Shown here one piece after another: positions 1-7,498 of a stretch of 40,496 nt of DNA (its first letter is position 1; each line of letters begins with the position of its first letter). Both the position numbers and the translations under genes were made by a program. The stretch comes from Nocardioidaceae bacterium (lineage in GTDB: Bacteria > Actinomycetota > Actinomycetes > Propionibacteriales > Nocardioidaceae). The stretch is from the NCBI GenBank assembly GCA_029266455.1, contig JAQSWV010000034.1, forward strand, positions 1-40,496, read 5' to 3'. Below the pieces are notes generated by a model. That model searched no databases. It saw only the letters and a list, made by a program, of their open reading frames with translations, and was not told the origin of the DNA.

Positions 1-743
1 CCGGACTCACGCACGTCGGAGTGGCCGCCGCAACCGTGGTCGAACGACACCACCCGGCCGTCGTCACCCACGTTCCCGTTGGCGCACACCCCGAACAGGG
101 TGCCCACCGGGCCGGCGATCCGGACCAGGAAGCCGCAGGTCATGCACCGGCCCGGCGCCACCTCCGCCACTGGCGAGGAGGGACCGTGCTCGCCGTCGTA
201 CCAGCGCTGGGCGGCCTCGTCGCGACCCTCAAGCGACAGCACCCGCTCGCGCCCCAGGCCCACCTCGTCGGCGACCGACCGCACCGTCGACTCGTCGACC
301 AGCGCCTCGGTCGCCGGGTCACCGGCCCACCAGCCCGGGACCAGCCGGGGGTCGTCGTCCTCGACCGGGAGCAGGTCGCCCGGCTTGAGGTCGCCGGGGC
401 GAAGGCGATCGGACCACGGCACCCACGGTGGCGCCACCAGTGCGTCCTCCCCCGGCAGCAGCACCACCTCGTCGACGGTGACGTGACGCTGTCGAGGGGC
501 ACGCGCGAGCGTCACCGACCACTGCCAGCCGCGGTAGCCCGGTTGCGTGCACGCGAACAGATGGGTCACGACCCGGTCGGCCTCGGCGCGGACCCCGGCG
601 TGGTCGCCCACGTTGGGCGCACCGGCGACCTCGACGGCAGCCGCCCGGGCGTCGTCGACGGCGCGCGCCAACACCGCGTCGGTCCGGGGGCGGGCGGCCC
701 GGGGTGGAAGGGCTGGGGAGGTCACCGGCCGAGTCTTCCACAT
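1..743 (-). CDS. DUF3027 family protein (3' end cut by window edge)
   Basis: This reading frame starts at ATG 743 and runs off the left edge without a stop, so the C-terminus is missing; 247 codons are present. I recognise it by conserved segments such as VPWSDRLRPGDLKPGDLLPV (about residues 107-126), WWAGDP, and a cysteine/histidine region DHGCGGHSDVRES close to the edge. An upstream CMTCGFLVRIAGP-type segment would fit a metal-binding module with the last cysteine. The N-terminus (WKTRPVTSPALPPRAARPRTD) is unremarkable. DUF3027 proteins are found in actinobacteria and have no established function. The gene is divergent from the MFS permease with only 48 bases between the starts, and the DUF3027/MFS/cold-shock grouping recurs in actinobacteria (from memory). 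Family call is firm; function unknown. Confidence 0.82.
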   Translation of the reverse strand, partial: MWKTRPVTSPALPPRAARPRTDAVLARAVDDARAAAVEVAGAPNVGDHAGVRAEADRVVTHLFACTQPGYRGWQWSVTLARAPRQRHVTVDEVVLLPGEDALVAPPWVPWSDRLRPGDLKPGDLLPVEDDDPRLVPGWWAGDPATEALVDESTVRSVADEVGLGRERVLSLEGRDEAAQRWYDGEHGPSSPVAEVAPGRCMTCGFLVRIAGPVGTLFGVCANGNVGDDGRVVSFDHGCGGHSDVRES

Positions 744-779
744 GGCAGCCACCGCACCGGCTGCGTCTGCCGGGTGCGG

Positions 780-785
780 CAGGAT
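780..785 (+). promoter_or_regulatory. candidate -10 element of a leaderless promoter (MFS gene)
   Basis: CAGGAT is followed by exactly six bases (TGGGAC) and then the GTG start at 792. The spacing would put the transcript start on or next to the GTG. The same CAGGAT-N-GGGAC-GTG string precedes the methyltransferase at 6312. I see no convincing -35 hexamer and no Shine-Dalgarno sequence. Inferred from sequence only. Confidence 0.45.
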
Positions 786-791
786 TGGGAC

Positions 792-2264
792 GTGGTCGGA
801 CCGGACGAGGGCGAGGGCCGGCCCGAGCCCGCGGCTGCGAAGCCCGGTGCGGGCTCCGGTGCGGGCCCCGGTCCGGACGCCGGTGCGGGCCCCGGTGCGG
901 GCCCCGGTGCGGGCTCCGGTGCCACGCGGGTGCTTCGGGCGGGCGGCAGGGCGGCCCGGGCCACCGGGCGCCTCGGGGAGCGGACGCTGCGGACCGCGCG
1001 CCGGATGACCCACGCCCACGGCGCGGGCGAGAGCGGGCTGTCACGTCTGCTCGAGATGCACGCGGTCAGCACGGCGGCCGACGCCGCGGTCGCGGTGGCG
1101 CTGGCCGGCACGCTGTTCTTCCAGGTGCCCACCGGTGACGCCCGTGGGCAGGTGGCCCAGTTCCTCGCCCTCACCATGCTGCCGTTCGCGATAGTGGCGC
1201 CGCTGATCGGACCGTTCCTCGACAGGTTCCGGCGCGGCCGCCGCTGGGCGCTCGGCTCGACCATGGCCTTCCGCGGCTTCTGCTGCTGGGTGCTGGCCGG
1301 AGCAGTGACCACCGACTCACCCACGCTGTTCCTCGCCGCCCTGGGGGTGTTGGTCGCCTCGAAGGCCTACGGCGTGACCAAGGCGTCCGCGGTCCCCCGG
1401 CTGGTGCCTCGGGACCTGACCCTGGTCAAGACCAACTCCCGGCTTGCGCTGACCGGCACGGCCGCGGCCGCCGTCTCGGCGCCGGTCGCGGTGCTCCTCG
1501 CCCAGATCGGGTCGGAGTGGACCCTGCGCTACGCGTTCGCCTTGTTCGTCGTCGCCACTGTGCTGGCGATCCTGCTCCCGCCCCGGGTGGACTCGTCGGC
1601 CGGCGAGGAGCAGGTGGGCCTGTCCGATGTCGGCGGTGACACCCGCTCGGGACGCCGCTTCGGCATCACGCCGGTGGTGGTGTTCGCGCTCCGGGGCAAC
1701 GCCGGCCTCCGGTTCCTCGCCGGGTTCCTGATCATGTACATGGCCTTCCTGCTGCGCGAGCGCCCGTTCGCCGGCTGGGAGGGGCGCGAGACGATCCTGC
1801 TGGCCCTGGTCGTCGGCGCGGCGGGGGTGGGCAACACGGTGGGCACCCTCACCGCCTCGGTGCTGCGCTCCCGCAAGCCCGAGGGCACCGTGGTGGTGGT
1901 GCTGCTCGCCGACGTGGCGGCCATCGTGGTGGCCGCCGTGTTCTACGGACTGCCCACCGCGGTCGCCCTGGGGCTCACCGTCGGCATCTGCCAGTCGCTG
2001 GGCAAGCTGTCGCTGGACGCCCTCATCCAGCGCGACGTTCCCGAGCGGGTGCGCACCAGCGTGTTCGCCCGGTCCGAGACGCTGATGCAGCTGTCCTGGG
2101 TGCTCGGCGGCTTCCTCGGCATCGCGCTGCCGCTGTCTCCTGCGCAGCTCAGCCTGGGGGTCGCTGCGGGGCTGCTGGCGGTCTGGGTCGCCGTGACACT
2201 GCGCGGGTTCGCGAACCTCCGCCGCCGCAGCACCGGGGCTGACCCAAGCCGGGACCGGGGCTGA
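792..2264 (+). CDS. MFS-type permease with a Gly/Ala/Pro-rich N-terminal tail
   Basis: A 490-residue integral membrane protein of the major facilitator superfamily. Hydrophobic segments run from about residue 90 to the C-terminus; typical signatures include GPFLDRFRRGRRWALG (cytoplasmic loop 2-3) and QRDVPERVRTSVFARSETLMQL late in the protein. The substrate cannot be read from sequence. The open frame extends to position 21, but that part is antisense to DUF3027. I chose GTG 792 because it has a -10-like CAGGAT six bases upstream; ATG 1006 is an alternative that would remove the tail. The first ~55 residues contain six 12-base repeats encoding GAGS/GAGP units and a basic stretch before the first helix. 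The stop lies 14 bases from the stop of the convergent cold-shock gene. Confidence 0.82.
   Translation: MVGPDEGEGRPEPAAAKPGAGSGAGPGPDAGAGPGAGPGAGSGATRVLRAGGRAARATGRLGERTLRTARRMTHAHGAGESGLSRLLEMHAVSTAADAAVAVALAGTLFFQVPTGDARGQVAQFLALTMLPFAIVAPLIGPFLDRFRRGRRWALGSTMAFRGFCCWVLAGAVTTDSPTLFLAALGVLVASKAYGVTKASAVPRLVPRDLTLVKTNSRLALTGTAAAAVSAPVAVLLAQIGSEWTLRYAFALFVVATVLAILLPPRVDSSAGEEQVGLSDVGGDTRSGRRFGITPVVVFALRGNAGLRFLAGFLIMYMAFLLRERPFAGWEGRETILLALVVGAAGVGNTVGTLTASVLRSRKPEGTVVVVLLADVAAIVVAAVFYGLPTAVALGLTVGICQSLGKLSLDALIQRDVPERVRTSVFARSETLMQLSWVLGGFLGIALPLSPAQLSLGVAAGLLAVWVAVTLRGFANLRRRSTGADPSRDRG
846..917 (+). repeat. six 12-bp tandem units (minisatellite) inside the MFS gene
   Basis: Units of the form GGTGCGGGC(C/T)CC repeat six times in phase with the reading frame, with one diverged copy (GGTCCGGACGCC, 870-881). 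They encode GAGS, GAGP, GPDA, GAGP, GAGP, GAGS. The 12-base period keeps the frame, so copy number could vary without breaking the protein. Confidence 0.85.
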
Positions 2265-2278
2265 CCGGACCCTCGGGG

Positions 2279-2662
2279 TCAGGCGTCGAGCTCGTCGGCC
2301 AGCGCGCGCAGCAGCTGGGCGGTACGCGAGGCGGTCCGCCCTTCGGGCTGGCGACCACGACGGTAGGTGTTCTCGAGGCCGTCGAGCAGCTTGATCAGGT
2401 CCTCGACGATCGCGATCATGTCCTCCGGCGACTTGCGCCGGGCCTTGGAGACCGAGGGCGGCGCCTCCAGCAGGCGTACCTGCAGCGCCTGGTCGCCCTT
2501 TCGGCCCTGCACGATCCCGAACTCGACCCGCGTGCCCGAGCGGAGCGCCTCGGTGCCTGGCGGCAGCGCGGACGCACGGACGAAGACGTCGCCGCCCTCG
2601 TCGGTCGACAGGAACCCGAAGCCCTTCTCGGCGTCGTACCACTTGACCTTGCCAACAGGCAC
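2279..2662 (-). CDS. cold-shock domain protein with C-terminal extension
   Basis: A 127-residue protein. Residues 1-66 form a cold-shock (OB-fold) domain with nucleic-acid-binding motifs KVKWYDAEKGFGFL (RNP1-like) and GGDVFVRASAL (RNP2-like, with VFVR rather than the usual VFVH). Residues 67-127 are a basic, then helical extension (SKARRKSPEDMIAIVEDLIK) absent from the 67-residue CspA class. A longer protein of this kind occurs in actinobacteria, including mycobacteria. It is expected to bind single-stranded RNA or DNA. GTG 2662 was chosen because GAGG lies just upstream and the domain begins at VPVGKVKW; the open frame reaches 2734 but would add non-homologous residues. It lies downstream of fprA on the same strand (52-base gap) and converges on the MFS gene. 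Confidence 0.92.
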   Translation of the reverse strand: MPVGKVKWYDAEKGFGFLSTDEGGDVFVRASALPPGTEALRSGTRVEFGIVQGRKGDQALQVRLLEAPPSVSKARRKSPEDMIAIVEDLIKLLDGLENTYRRGRQPEGRTASRTAQLLRALADELDA

Positions 2663-2714
2663 GTCGACCTCACGCTCTCGTCCGGGTGTGCGAGGCCAGG
2701 GTACGACCACCCGG

Positions 2715-4160
2715 TCAGCTGCCCCAACTGCCATCGGCGCGGCGGGCCGCCGCGAGAAGGTCGTCCGTGTGCACCAGTTTGACCCGCGGGCGACCCTGCA
2801 CGACGCCGGCCGCTCGCTCGACCTCGTCGATGGCGTGCCACCCCTCGTCGGTGACCAGCGCGGGCTGTCGCTCCCGCAGCCATGCCTCCAGCCTGACCGG
2901 CCGGTCCGGGCGGGGATCGCGGGGCCCGGCGGCGCCGAGGTCGGCGAGCAGCCGGGCCACGGACTCCCGGGCGTCCTTCTTGTTGGTGCCGATCACCCCG
3001 GTGGGGCCCCGCTTGATCCAGCCGACGACGTACTCCCGGTCGCCGCCCTCGACGCGGCCCTGCTCGTGCGGAATGTGACCCGCCGCCGCGTCGAACGGAA
3101 GGCCCGCCACCGGCACCCCGAGATATCCCACCGCGCGGACGACCAGGCCCGCGTCGACGACCTCCCGCTGACCGGTGTCGCGTGCGACGATCCGGCCATC
3201 GGGGGCCACCTCCGGCTCGTTGACCGCCAGCACCACCCGGGCCACGGAGCCGGCGTCAGACGCCTCCAGCGCGATGGGGGAGCGCCAGAACCGGAACACG
3301 AGCCGGCGGGCGCCTGGCGTTCCGGTGGGTGGCGTGGCGGCCAAGACACGGAGGGCCGCCAGGTTGCGCCGGACCGCGGGGGCGAGTCCGTCCTCGGGGA
3401 TGTCCAGCACCCCCGCCGGCTGGACCGAGACGTCCACGCCGCCGAGCGCACCGAGCTCGCGCAGCTCGAGAGTGGTGAACGTCGCCTGCGCCGGACCACG
3501 CCGTCCCACCACGAGGACCTCGCGGACCGCCGAGGCCGACAGCACTGCCAGCGCGTGGTCGGCGATGTCGGTCCGGTTCAGCTCCGCGACATCGGTGCAC
3601 AGCATTCTCGCGACGTCGAGGGCCACGTTGCCGTTGCCGACCACCACGGCGCGTTCGCCGTGCAGACCGACCTCGACGTCGTGGAAGTGGGGGTGGCCGT
3701 TGTACCAGCCGACCACGTCCGTGGCAGCGACACAGCCGGCCAGCTGTTCGCCCGGGACGCCGAGATGCCGGTCCGTCTGCGCCCCGATGGCGTAGACGAC
3801 GGCGTCATAGACCTCCTTCAGCTCCTCGCGGGTGACGTCGGTACCGAGCGCGACATGGCCGTACCACCGGAAGGCGGGATGTGCGGCGATCTGCTCGAAG
3901 GTGTCGGCGACCGACTTGATCTTGGGATGGTCGGGCGCAACACCCGACCGCACCAGGCCCCACGGCGTCGGCAGGCGCTCGATCATGTCGACACGCACCT
4001 GCGGCGCCTCGGACGCCAGCAGCGCGTCCGCGGCGTAGAAGCCGGCCGGCCCTGAGCCGACCACCGCGACGTGGAGCGGCTCGCTGGACGAGCGGCTGGA
4101 CGAGCGGCTGGGCGATCCGGTGGAGGAGGCGCTGGACGGGCCGGGGTGCGGCCCGGTCAC
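2715..4160 (-). CDS. fprA: FprA-type ferredoxin/adrenodoxin-like NADP+ reductase
   Basis: A 481-residue cytoplasmic flavoprotein expected to move electrons between NADPH and a ferredoxin. FAD-binding GSGPAGFYAADALL lies at about residues 36-49, followed by family-typical PTPWGLVRSGVAPDHPKIK. The NADP-binding GNGNVALDVARML lies near residue 175, and the C-terminal signature GWIKRGPTGVIGTNKKDA near residue 385. Length matches FprA (about 456) plus a Ser/Pro-rich N-terminal tail. That tail (SSASSTGSPSRSSSRSSSEP) comes from short 12-base-type repeats and is probably disordered. The ATG overlaps the stop of the upstream ATP-binding/PAS gene by four bases (ATGA), so the two are translationally coupled. 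No ferredoxin gene is adjacent, so the partner is unknown. Confidence 0.92.
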   Translation of the reverse strand: MTGPHPGPSSASSTGSPSRSSSRSSSEPLHVAVVGSGPAGFYAADALLASEAPQVRVDMIERLPTPWGLVRSGVAPDHPKIKSVADTFEQIAAHPAFRWYGHVALGTDVTREELKEVYDAVVYAIGAQTDRHLGVPGEQLAGCVAATDVVGWYNGHPHFHDVEVGLHGERAVVVGNGNVALDVARMLCTDVAELNRTDIADHALAVLSASAVREVLVVGRRGPAQATFTTLELRELGALGGVDVSVQPAGVLDIPEDGLAPAVRRNLAALRVLAATPPTGTPGARRLVFRFWRSPIALEASDAGSVARVVLAVNEPEVAPDGRIVARDTGQREVVDAGLVVRAVGYLGVPVAGLPFDAAAGHIPHEQGRVEGGDREYVVGWIKRGPTGVIGTNKKDARESVARLLADLGAAGPRDPRPDRPVRLEAWLRERQPALVTDEGWHAIDEVERAAGVVQGRPRVKLVHTDDLLAAARRADGSWGS

Positions 4161-5509
4161 GGTCGGGCCTGCGCACCGGACGCGTCGGTGCCGGAAGGGA
4201 CCGGGCTCATCCAGCCCACGACGATCGCCTCACCGCCGGCGCCGGGCGTCTCCTCGAGGGTGAGCATGCACCGAAGCGTGGTGCCGTCCCGGCGCTGGAC
4301 GGGCATCTCCACCGCGGCGCCGCCCAGGCTCGTCTCGCCCGAGCTGAGGTACCGGCTGAACCCCGCCACGTGGGCCTCTCGCAGCTCGGCGGGGATGATG
4401 CTCACGAGCCGGCGCCCCAGCAGCTCGTCGACCCGCCAGTCGAGCTGCTCGGCAAGTGGCCGGCTGACCGCGATGATCCTGTTCGACGCGTCGACCGCGA
4501 CGACCTGGCGGGTCGAGCCGGAGATGCCGAGCACGTCGGCGGGCAGCGTGCCTCGCCCCGGCAGCGGATTGACGGCCGTCTCGAACAGCGCGCGGGCCGT
4601 GCCCGGCCACGGCTCCGGTTCGCGGCCGGCCAGCTGGGCCGCGATCTCGTCGTAGACCCAGTCCCGGACCGCCACGATCTCGGGCAGGCCGGGCCGGGTC
4701 AGCAGCTCGCCGCTGCCGGCCAGCCGCTCCGCCAGACCCAGCATCTCGCGCAGAGTGACGTACGCCGGACCGGCATCGCGCGGGACCAGTACCTCCACGT
4801 CGGCCGCCACCGGCTCCCAGGACCGCATCAGTGCCGGTCCGAGGCGGTCGGCCGTCTGGTCGACGACCTGGGACACGGTCTCCCTCGCCCGGCCGGCGAG
4901 CGTCAGGTCGATGCCGAGGGACTCCCGCTCCGACGCGAAGAGCATCAGCTCGCGCAGCAGCGCGTCGTGATGCTGTCGCGCCGCCTGCCACAGCCGGACC
5001 GGCATGGCCTGCAGACGGATGCGGACCGCCGGACCCTGCGGTGCCGGCGCCCGGGACCCGACGTCCTCGACATCCCACCCGGCGTGGTGTCCCCCGTTGT
5101 CGGCGCTGACCTCGAACCAGACGATCTTGCCGTCGGGGCCGAGACTGCGCGCACCGCAGCGGTCGGTGAGCGCCGCTACGAGGCTCATTCCCCTGCCGGT
5201 CGTCTCCCGGGGGTCGTAGGCCCGCGGGGTGGGCAGCGTCGGCTCGTAGTCACGCACCTCGACCCGGACGCGGTCGCGGCCGGGCTCGATCGTCACCTCG
5301 ATCGACGTGTGCGCGTGCAGGACCGCGTTGGCGACCACCTCGTGCACCGCCAGCTCGGCGTCGTCGCCCCACGACGCGGAACCGGCGACGCCTGCGTCGC
5401 TGAGAGTGCGGCGCAGCAGTCGGCGGGCCACCCGGGCACTCGACAGCTCCGGCGCCAGCCGAGTCAGGCGCCGGTCGGCACTGGAGTCGTCCGCTTCTCC
5501 CGCCGGCAC
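4157..5509 (-). CDS. ATP-binding (anti-sigma-kinase-like) protein with PAS domain
   Basis: A 450-residue soluble regulator. Residues about 20-140 form a GHKL/HATPase fold of the RsbW type: ELAVHEVVANAVLHAH is the N-box and DPRETTGRGMSLVAAL the G1/G2 region. The middle (about 150-310) is helical with no motif I can name. Residues about 325-440 are a PAS domain (VVAVDASNRIIAVSRPLAEQLDW, then LLGRRLVSIIPAELREAHVAGF). No histidine phosphoacceptor or PP2C phosphatase is seen. A role as stress-responsive anti-sigma or anti-anti-sigma regulator sensing redox or small molecules is inference. GTG 5509 has TACGCT seven bases upstream and no Shine-Dalgarno, suggesting leaderless translation. It overlaps fprA by four bases, so its signal may be linked to flavin/NADPH redox state. 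Confidence 0.83.
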   Translation of the reverse strand: MPAGEADDSSADRRLTRLAPELSSARVARRLLRRTLSDAGVAGSASWGDDAELAVHEVVANAVLHAHTSIEVTIEPGRDRVRVEVRDYEPTLPTPRAYDPRETTGRGMSLVAALTDRCGARSLGPDGKIVWFEVSADNGGHHAGWDVEDVGSRAPAPQGPAVRIRLQAMPVRLWQAARQHHDALLRELMLFASERESLGIDLTLAGRARETVSQVVDQTADRLGPALMRSWEPVAADVEVLVPRDAGPAYVTLREMLGLAERLAGSGELLTRPGLPEIVAVRDWVYDEIAAQLAGREPEPWPGTARALFETAVNPLPGRGTLPADVLGISGSTRQVVAVDASNRIIAVSRPLAEQLDWRVDELLGRRLVSIIPAELREAHVAGFSRYLSSGETSLGGAAVEMPVQRRDGTTLRCMLTLEETPGAGGEAIVVGWMSPVPSGTDASGAQARP

Positions 5510-5516
5510 GGGCGAC

Positions 5517-5522
5517 AGCGTA
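5517..5522 (-). promoter_or_regulatory. candidate -10 element of a leaderless promoter (ATP-binding/PAS gene)
   Basis: Read on the minus strand, TACGCT (TAnnnT) is followed by seven bases and the GTG at 5509. No Shine-Dalgarno sequence lies between them and no clear -35 element is visible. Confidence 0.45.
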
Positions 5523-5622
5523 CGGGGTGGTCTCAGCCGACGGCCCGGCCTCGCGATGCGAACCGACGCGCGCGACGCACCGGAGGCGACAAGGCGCTCA
5601 CGGGCGAGGGCCTAGCGCTGGC

Positions 5623-6162
5623 TCACAACCCGCGGCACTGGTCCTCCTTGTTGCCGTCGACCCGGTTGCCGCCACCAACAGGTTTCGGCTGGTTGCTCTT
5701 GCACTGCAGGTTGCCGTCGACCCGGTTCTTGCGCACCACGAACCGGCCGTCGTTGGAGAACAGCTGGATGTCGCCGCCGACGACGTTCCTCAGCAGCTTG
5801 CCGCCACCACCCTGCTTGAGCTGGATGCTGCCTTCGACCAGTGACGTGCGGATGTTGCCGTCGACCTTGCGCGTGCTGACCACCACACGCCGATGGTTCT
5901 CCGCCTGGATGTTGCCGTCGACCCGTACGCCGCGCGCCAGGAGCGTGGCGTTGCCCTTGACGATCACGTTGCCACCGACGCGAGTGCCCAGGAGCCGGCA
6001 GGTCTTCCCCGTCGGCACCACCACGTTGTCATCGATCGTCCTGGCCGCGATGGTGCCCGTGCACCGGCGGTCATCGGCGTGGGCTGCCGGGCTCACCAGC
6101 AGGGCCGCCGACAGCGCAAGGGGAAGTGCGGCGATGGGAACGGTGAACAGCAGGCGCTTCAT
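5623..6162 (-). CDS. secreted repeat protein, predicted beta-solenoid
   Basis: A 179-residue exported protein of unknown function. The first ~30 residues form a signal peptide (MKRLLFTVPIAALPLALSAA, ending near SPAAHADD). The mature part is built from repeats of roughly 20 residues, each with a core such as VDGNIQ: TRVGGNVIVKG, VRVDGNIQAE, KVDGNIRTS, LVEGSIQLK, VVGGDIQLF, RVDGNLQCK, RVDGNKEDQ. One hydrophobic and one Asn/Gly position per rung suggests a right-handed beta-helix, as in bactofilin-like or pentapeptide-like folds; this is inference. Four cysteines sit near the two ends (RRCTG, KTCRLL and LQCKS, DQCRGL) and could form capping disulfides. ATG 6162 has AGGAT a few bases upstream; the frame is open to 6276. 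The DNA also repeats (TTGCCGTCGACC four times), so the rungs may have arisen by duplication. Confidence 0.75.
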   Translation of the reverse strand: MKRLLFTVPIAALPLALSAALLVSPAAHADDRRCTGTIAARTIDDNVVVPTGKTCRLLGTRVGGNVIVKGNATLLARGVRVDGNIQAENHRRVVVSTRKVDGNIRTSLVEGSIQLKQGGGGKLLRNVVGGDIQLFSNDGRFVVRKNRVDGNLQCKSNQPKPVGGGNRVDGNKEDQCRGL

Positions 6163-6299
6163 TGGCGGATCCTTCGTCGATGGGGGTGCGCAGACAACTC
6201 TTGTCGTCCCACTGTCGGCGACCCGGCTAAGGCCTTGATGAGCGGTCGATGAGACGGCCCTTATGCCGCGGGGCATGCCCAGGCGGCACGCTGTGACGA

Positions 6300-6305
6300 C
6301 AGGAT
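6300..6305 (+). promoter_or_regulatory. candidate -10 element of a leaderless promoter (methyltransferase gene)
   Basis: CAGGAT, six bases (GGGGAC), then GTG 6312. It nearly duplicates the arrangement before the MFS gene at 792. No clear -35 element is visible. Confidence 0.45.
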
Positions 6306-6311
6306 GGGGAC

Positions 6312-7142
6312 GTGAGCGAGGACTACCGCGACGTCAACCGGGTGCACTGGGACGAGCGGGCCCCCGCCCACGCGGCGTCGATCGACTACGGCGTGGAGCG
6401 CTTCGTGTCGGATCCCGCCCACCTCAGCAGCGTGGTGCGGTTCGACGTGCCGCGCCTCGGCGACGTCTCCGGTCTTCGGGGCGTGCACCTGCAGTGTCAC
6501 ATCGGCACCGACACCGTCTCGCTCTCCCGGCTGGGCGCGCGGATGACCGGCCTCGACTTCTCCCCGACCGCACTGTCCGAGGCGCGCGGGCTCGCGGAGC
6601 GGACGGCAACCGAGGTCCACTTCGTCGAGGCCGACGCCTATGACGCCGTCGAACGACTGGGTGCCGAGGCCTTCGACCTCGTCTTCACCGGAGTGGGGGC
6701 GCTGTGCTGGCTCCCCGACATCCGGCGGTGGGCCGGCACCGTGGCGGGCCTGCTGCGTCCCGGGGGGCGGCTGTTCCTGCGCGAGGGCCACCCCCTGTTG
6801 TGGGCACTGGACGAGAGCGTCACGGCCCAGCTGGTCGTGGGGTACCCGTACTTCGAGCAGCGTGACGCGCTGATGTTCGAGGAGGAGGGCACGTACGTCG
6901 AGACCGACGTCGCGTTCACCGCCAACCGCACCTATGTGTGGAACCACGGTCTCGGCGAGACCGTCACGGCCCTTCTCGAGGCCGGCATGGAGCTGACCGC
7001 GCTCGAGGAGCACGACTCGGTGCCCTGGGAGGCGCTCCCGGGCCAGATGGTGCACGACGACCGGGACGACGAGTGGCGGCTGGCGTCCGGCCGAGAACGA
7101 GTACCACTGACGTACACCCTGCAGGCGGTCAAGCGCGCCTGA
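6312..7142 (+). CDS. class I SAM-dependent methyltransferase
   Basis: A 276-residue cytoplasmic methyltransferase of the Rossmann class. Motif I is degenerate but placed correctly (GVHLQCHIGTDTVSLSRLGA, about residues 57-76). The acidic residue ending strand 2 is the Asp of MTGLDFSPTALSEA. VEADAYDAV and FDLVFTGVGALCWLPD cover motifs II-III, and LLRPGGRLFLREGHPLLW is the post-I motif. HIGTD in place of GxGxG resembles methyltransferases of the Methyltransf_11 group. The target is unknown. The gene stands alone between a divergent secreted-protein gene and a convergent small gene. GTG 6312 begins the conserved region (SEDYRDVNRVHWDERA). Confidence 0.9.
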   Translation: MSEDYRDVNRVHWDERAPAHAASIDYGVERFVSDPAHLSSVVRFDVPRLGDVSGLRGVHLQCHIGTDTVSLSRLGARMTGLDFSPTALSEARGLAERTATEVHFVEADAYDAVERLGAEAFDLVFTGVGALCWLPDIRRWAGTVAGLLRPGGRLFLREGHPLLWALDESVTAQLVVGYPYFEQRDALMFEEEGTYVETDVAFTANRTYVWNHGLGETVTALLEAGMELTALEEHDSVPWEALPGQMVHDDRDDEWRLASGRERVPLTYTLQAVKRA

Positions 7143-7148
7143 GCAGGA

Positions 7149-7164
7149 GCGCCCGACAGGGCGC
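7149..7164. terminator. GC hairpin between convergent genes
   Basis: GCGCCC-GACA-GGGCGC is a perfect 6-bp stem with a 4-base loop, sitting between the methyltransferase stop (7142) and the stop of the convergent small gene (7179). There is no T-tract on either side, so a role as bidirectional terminator is inferred from position. Confidence 0.45.
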
Positions 7165-7178
7165 AGGTAGGCGTCCGC

Positions 7179-7322
7179 TCAGCGCTTCTTGCCGCGGGAC
7201 ACGATCTCCGTGGCGCTCGGGAGGTTCTTGGCGTCCGCCTTCGCGTGCTTGTCGGCACGCTTCTCCTTGAGGGACTTGCCCGCCTTCTTGGTCAGGTGCT
7301 GTCGCGGGGACTTGTCGGCCAT
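7179..7322 (-). CDS. 47-residue lysine-rich basic protein
   Basis: A complete 47-codon gene running from ATG 7322 to TGA. The protein is highly basic and helical in character: it begins MADKSPRQHLTKKAGKSLKE, has an Ala/Lys/Asp-rich middle, and ends SATEIVSRGKKR. On the minus strand AAGGGAGC lies a few bases upstream of the ATG, a good ribosome binding site. There is no signal peptide or membrane segment. The charge suggests nucleic acid or ribosome binding, but I do not know the function. Small basic proteins of this look occur in related actinobacteria (from memory). It faces the pspC gene across a 176-base divergent region. Confidence 0.75.
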   Translation of the reverse strand: MADKSPRQHLTKKAGKSLKEKRADKHAKADAKNLPSATEIVSRGKKR

Positions 7323-7439
7323 GGCTGCTCCCTTGTCGAGAGCCTGGACGGCTCCGCACCACCGACACTACGCCGCCCCGACGTCGGGGAGGCCGACCGC
7401 GGTGCGCCGCGCCGCCGACGACCGGCCAGGGGATGCTCG

Positions 7440-7461
7440 GGGATCGACCAGGGTCGATCCC
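7440..7461. promoter_or_regulatory. 22-bp palindrome upstream of pspC-like gene (candidate operator)
   Basis: GGGATCGACC-AG-GGTCGATCCC is a perfect 10-bp inverted repeat with a 2-base centre. It ends 37 bases before the pspC-like ATG and lies within the divergent region shared with the small basic gene. The short spacer fits a dimeric regulator site better than a terminator. No regulator gene is adjacent. Confidence 0.5.
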
Positions 7462-7498
7462 GATGGGCTGCGGTGCGGTGTGGTCCCAGGCTGGACCC

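Noticed and set aside
21-791. Long N-terminal extension of the MFS permease (747-codon frame)
   Set aside because: It is antisense to the clearly coding DUF3027 gene and has Arg/His/Pro-rich shadow composition.
846-917. CRISPR-like array
   Set aside because: Contiguous 12-base units with no spacers, inside a coding frame. No other spaced repeat array was found in the window.
2262-2283. GACCC-TCG-GGGTC hairpin between the MFS and cold-shock stops as a terminator
   Set aside because: Only five pairs with no T-tract and overlapping both gene ends; too weak to call.
3256-3795. Opposite-strand frames inside fprA and similar long antisense frames throughout
   Set aside because: They have Arg/Pro/Ser/Gly-rich shadow composition and no motifs, and the other strand encodes a recognised protein; expected at this GC content.
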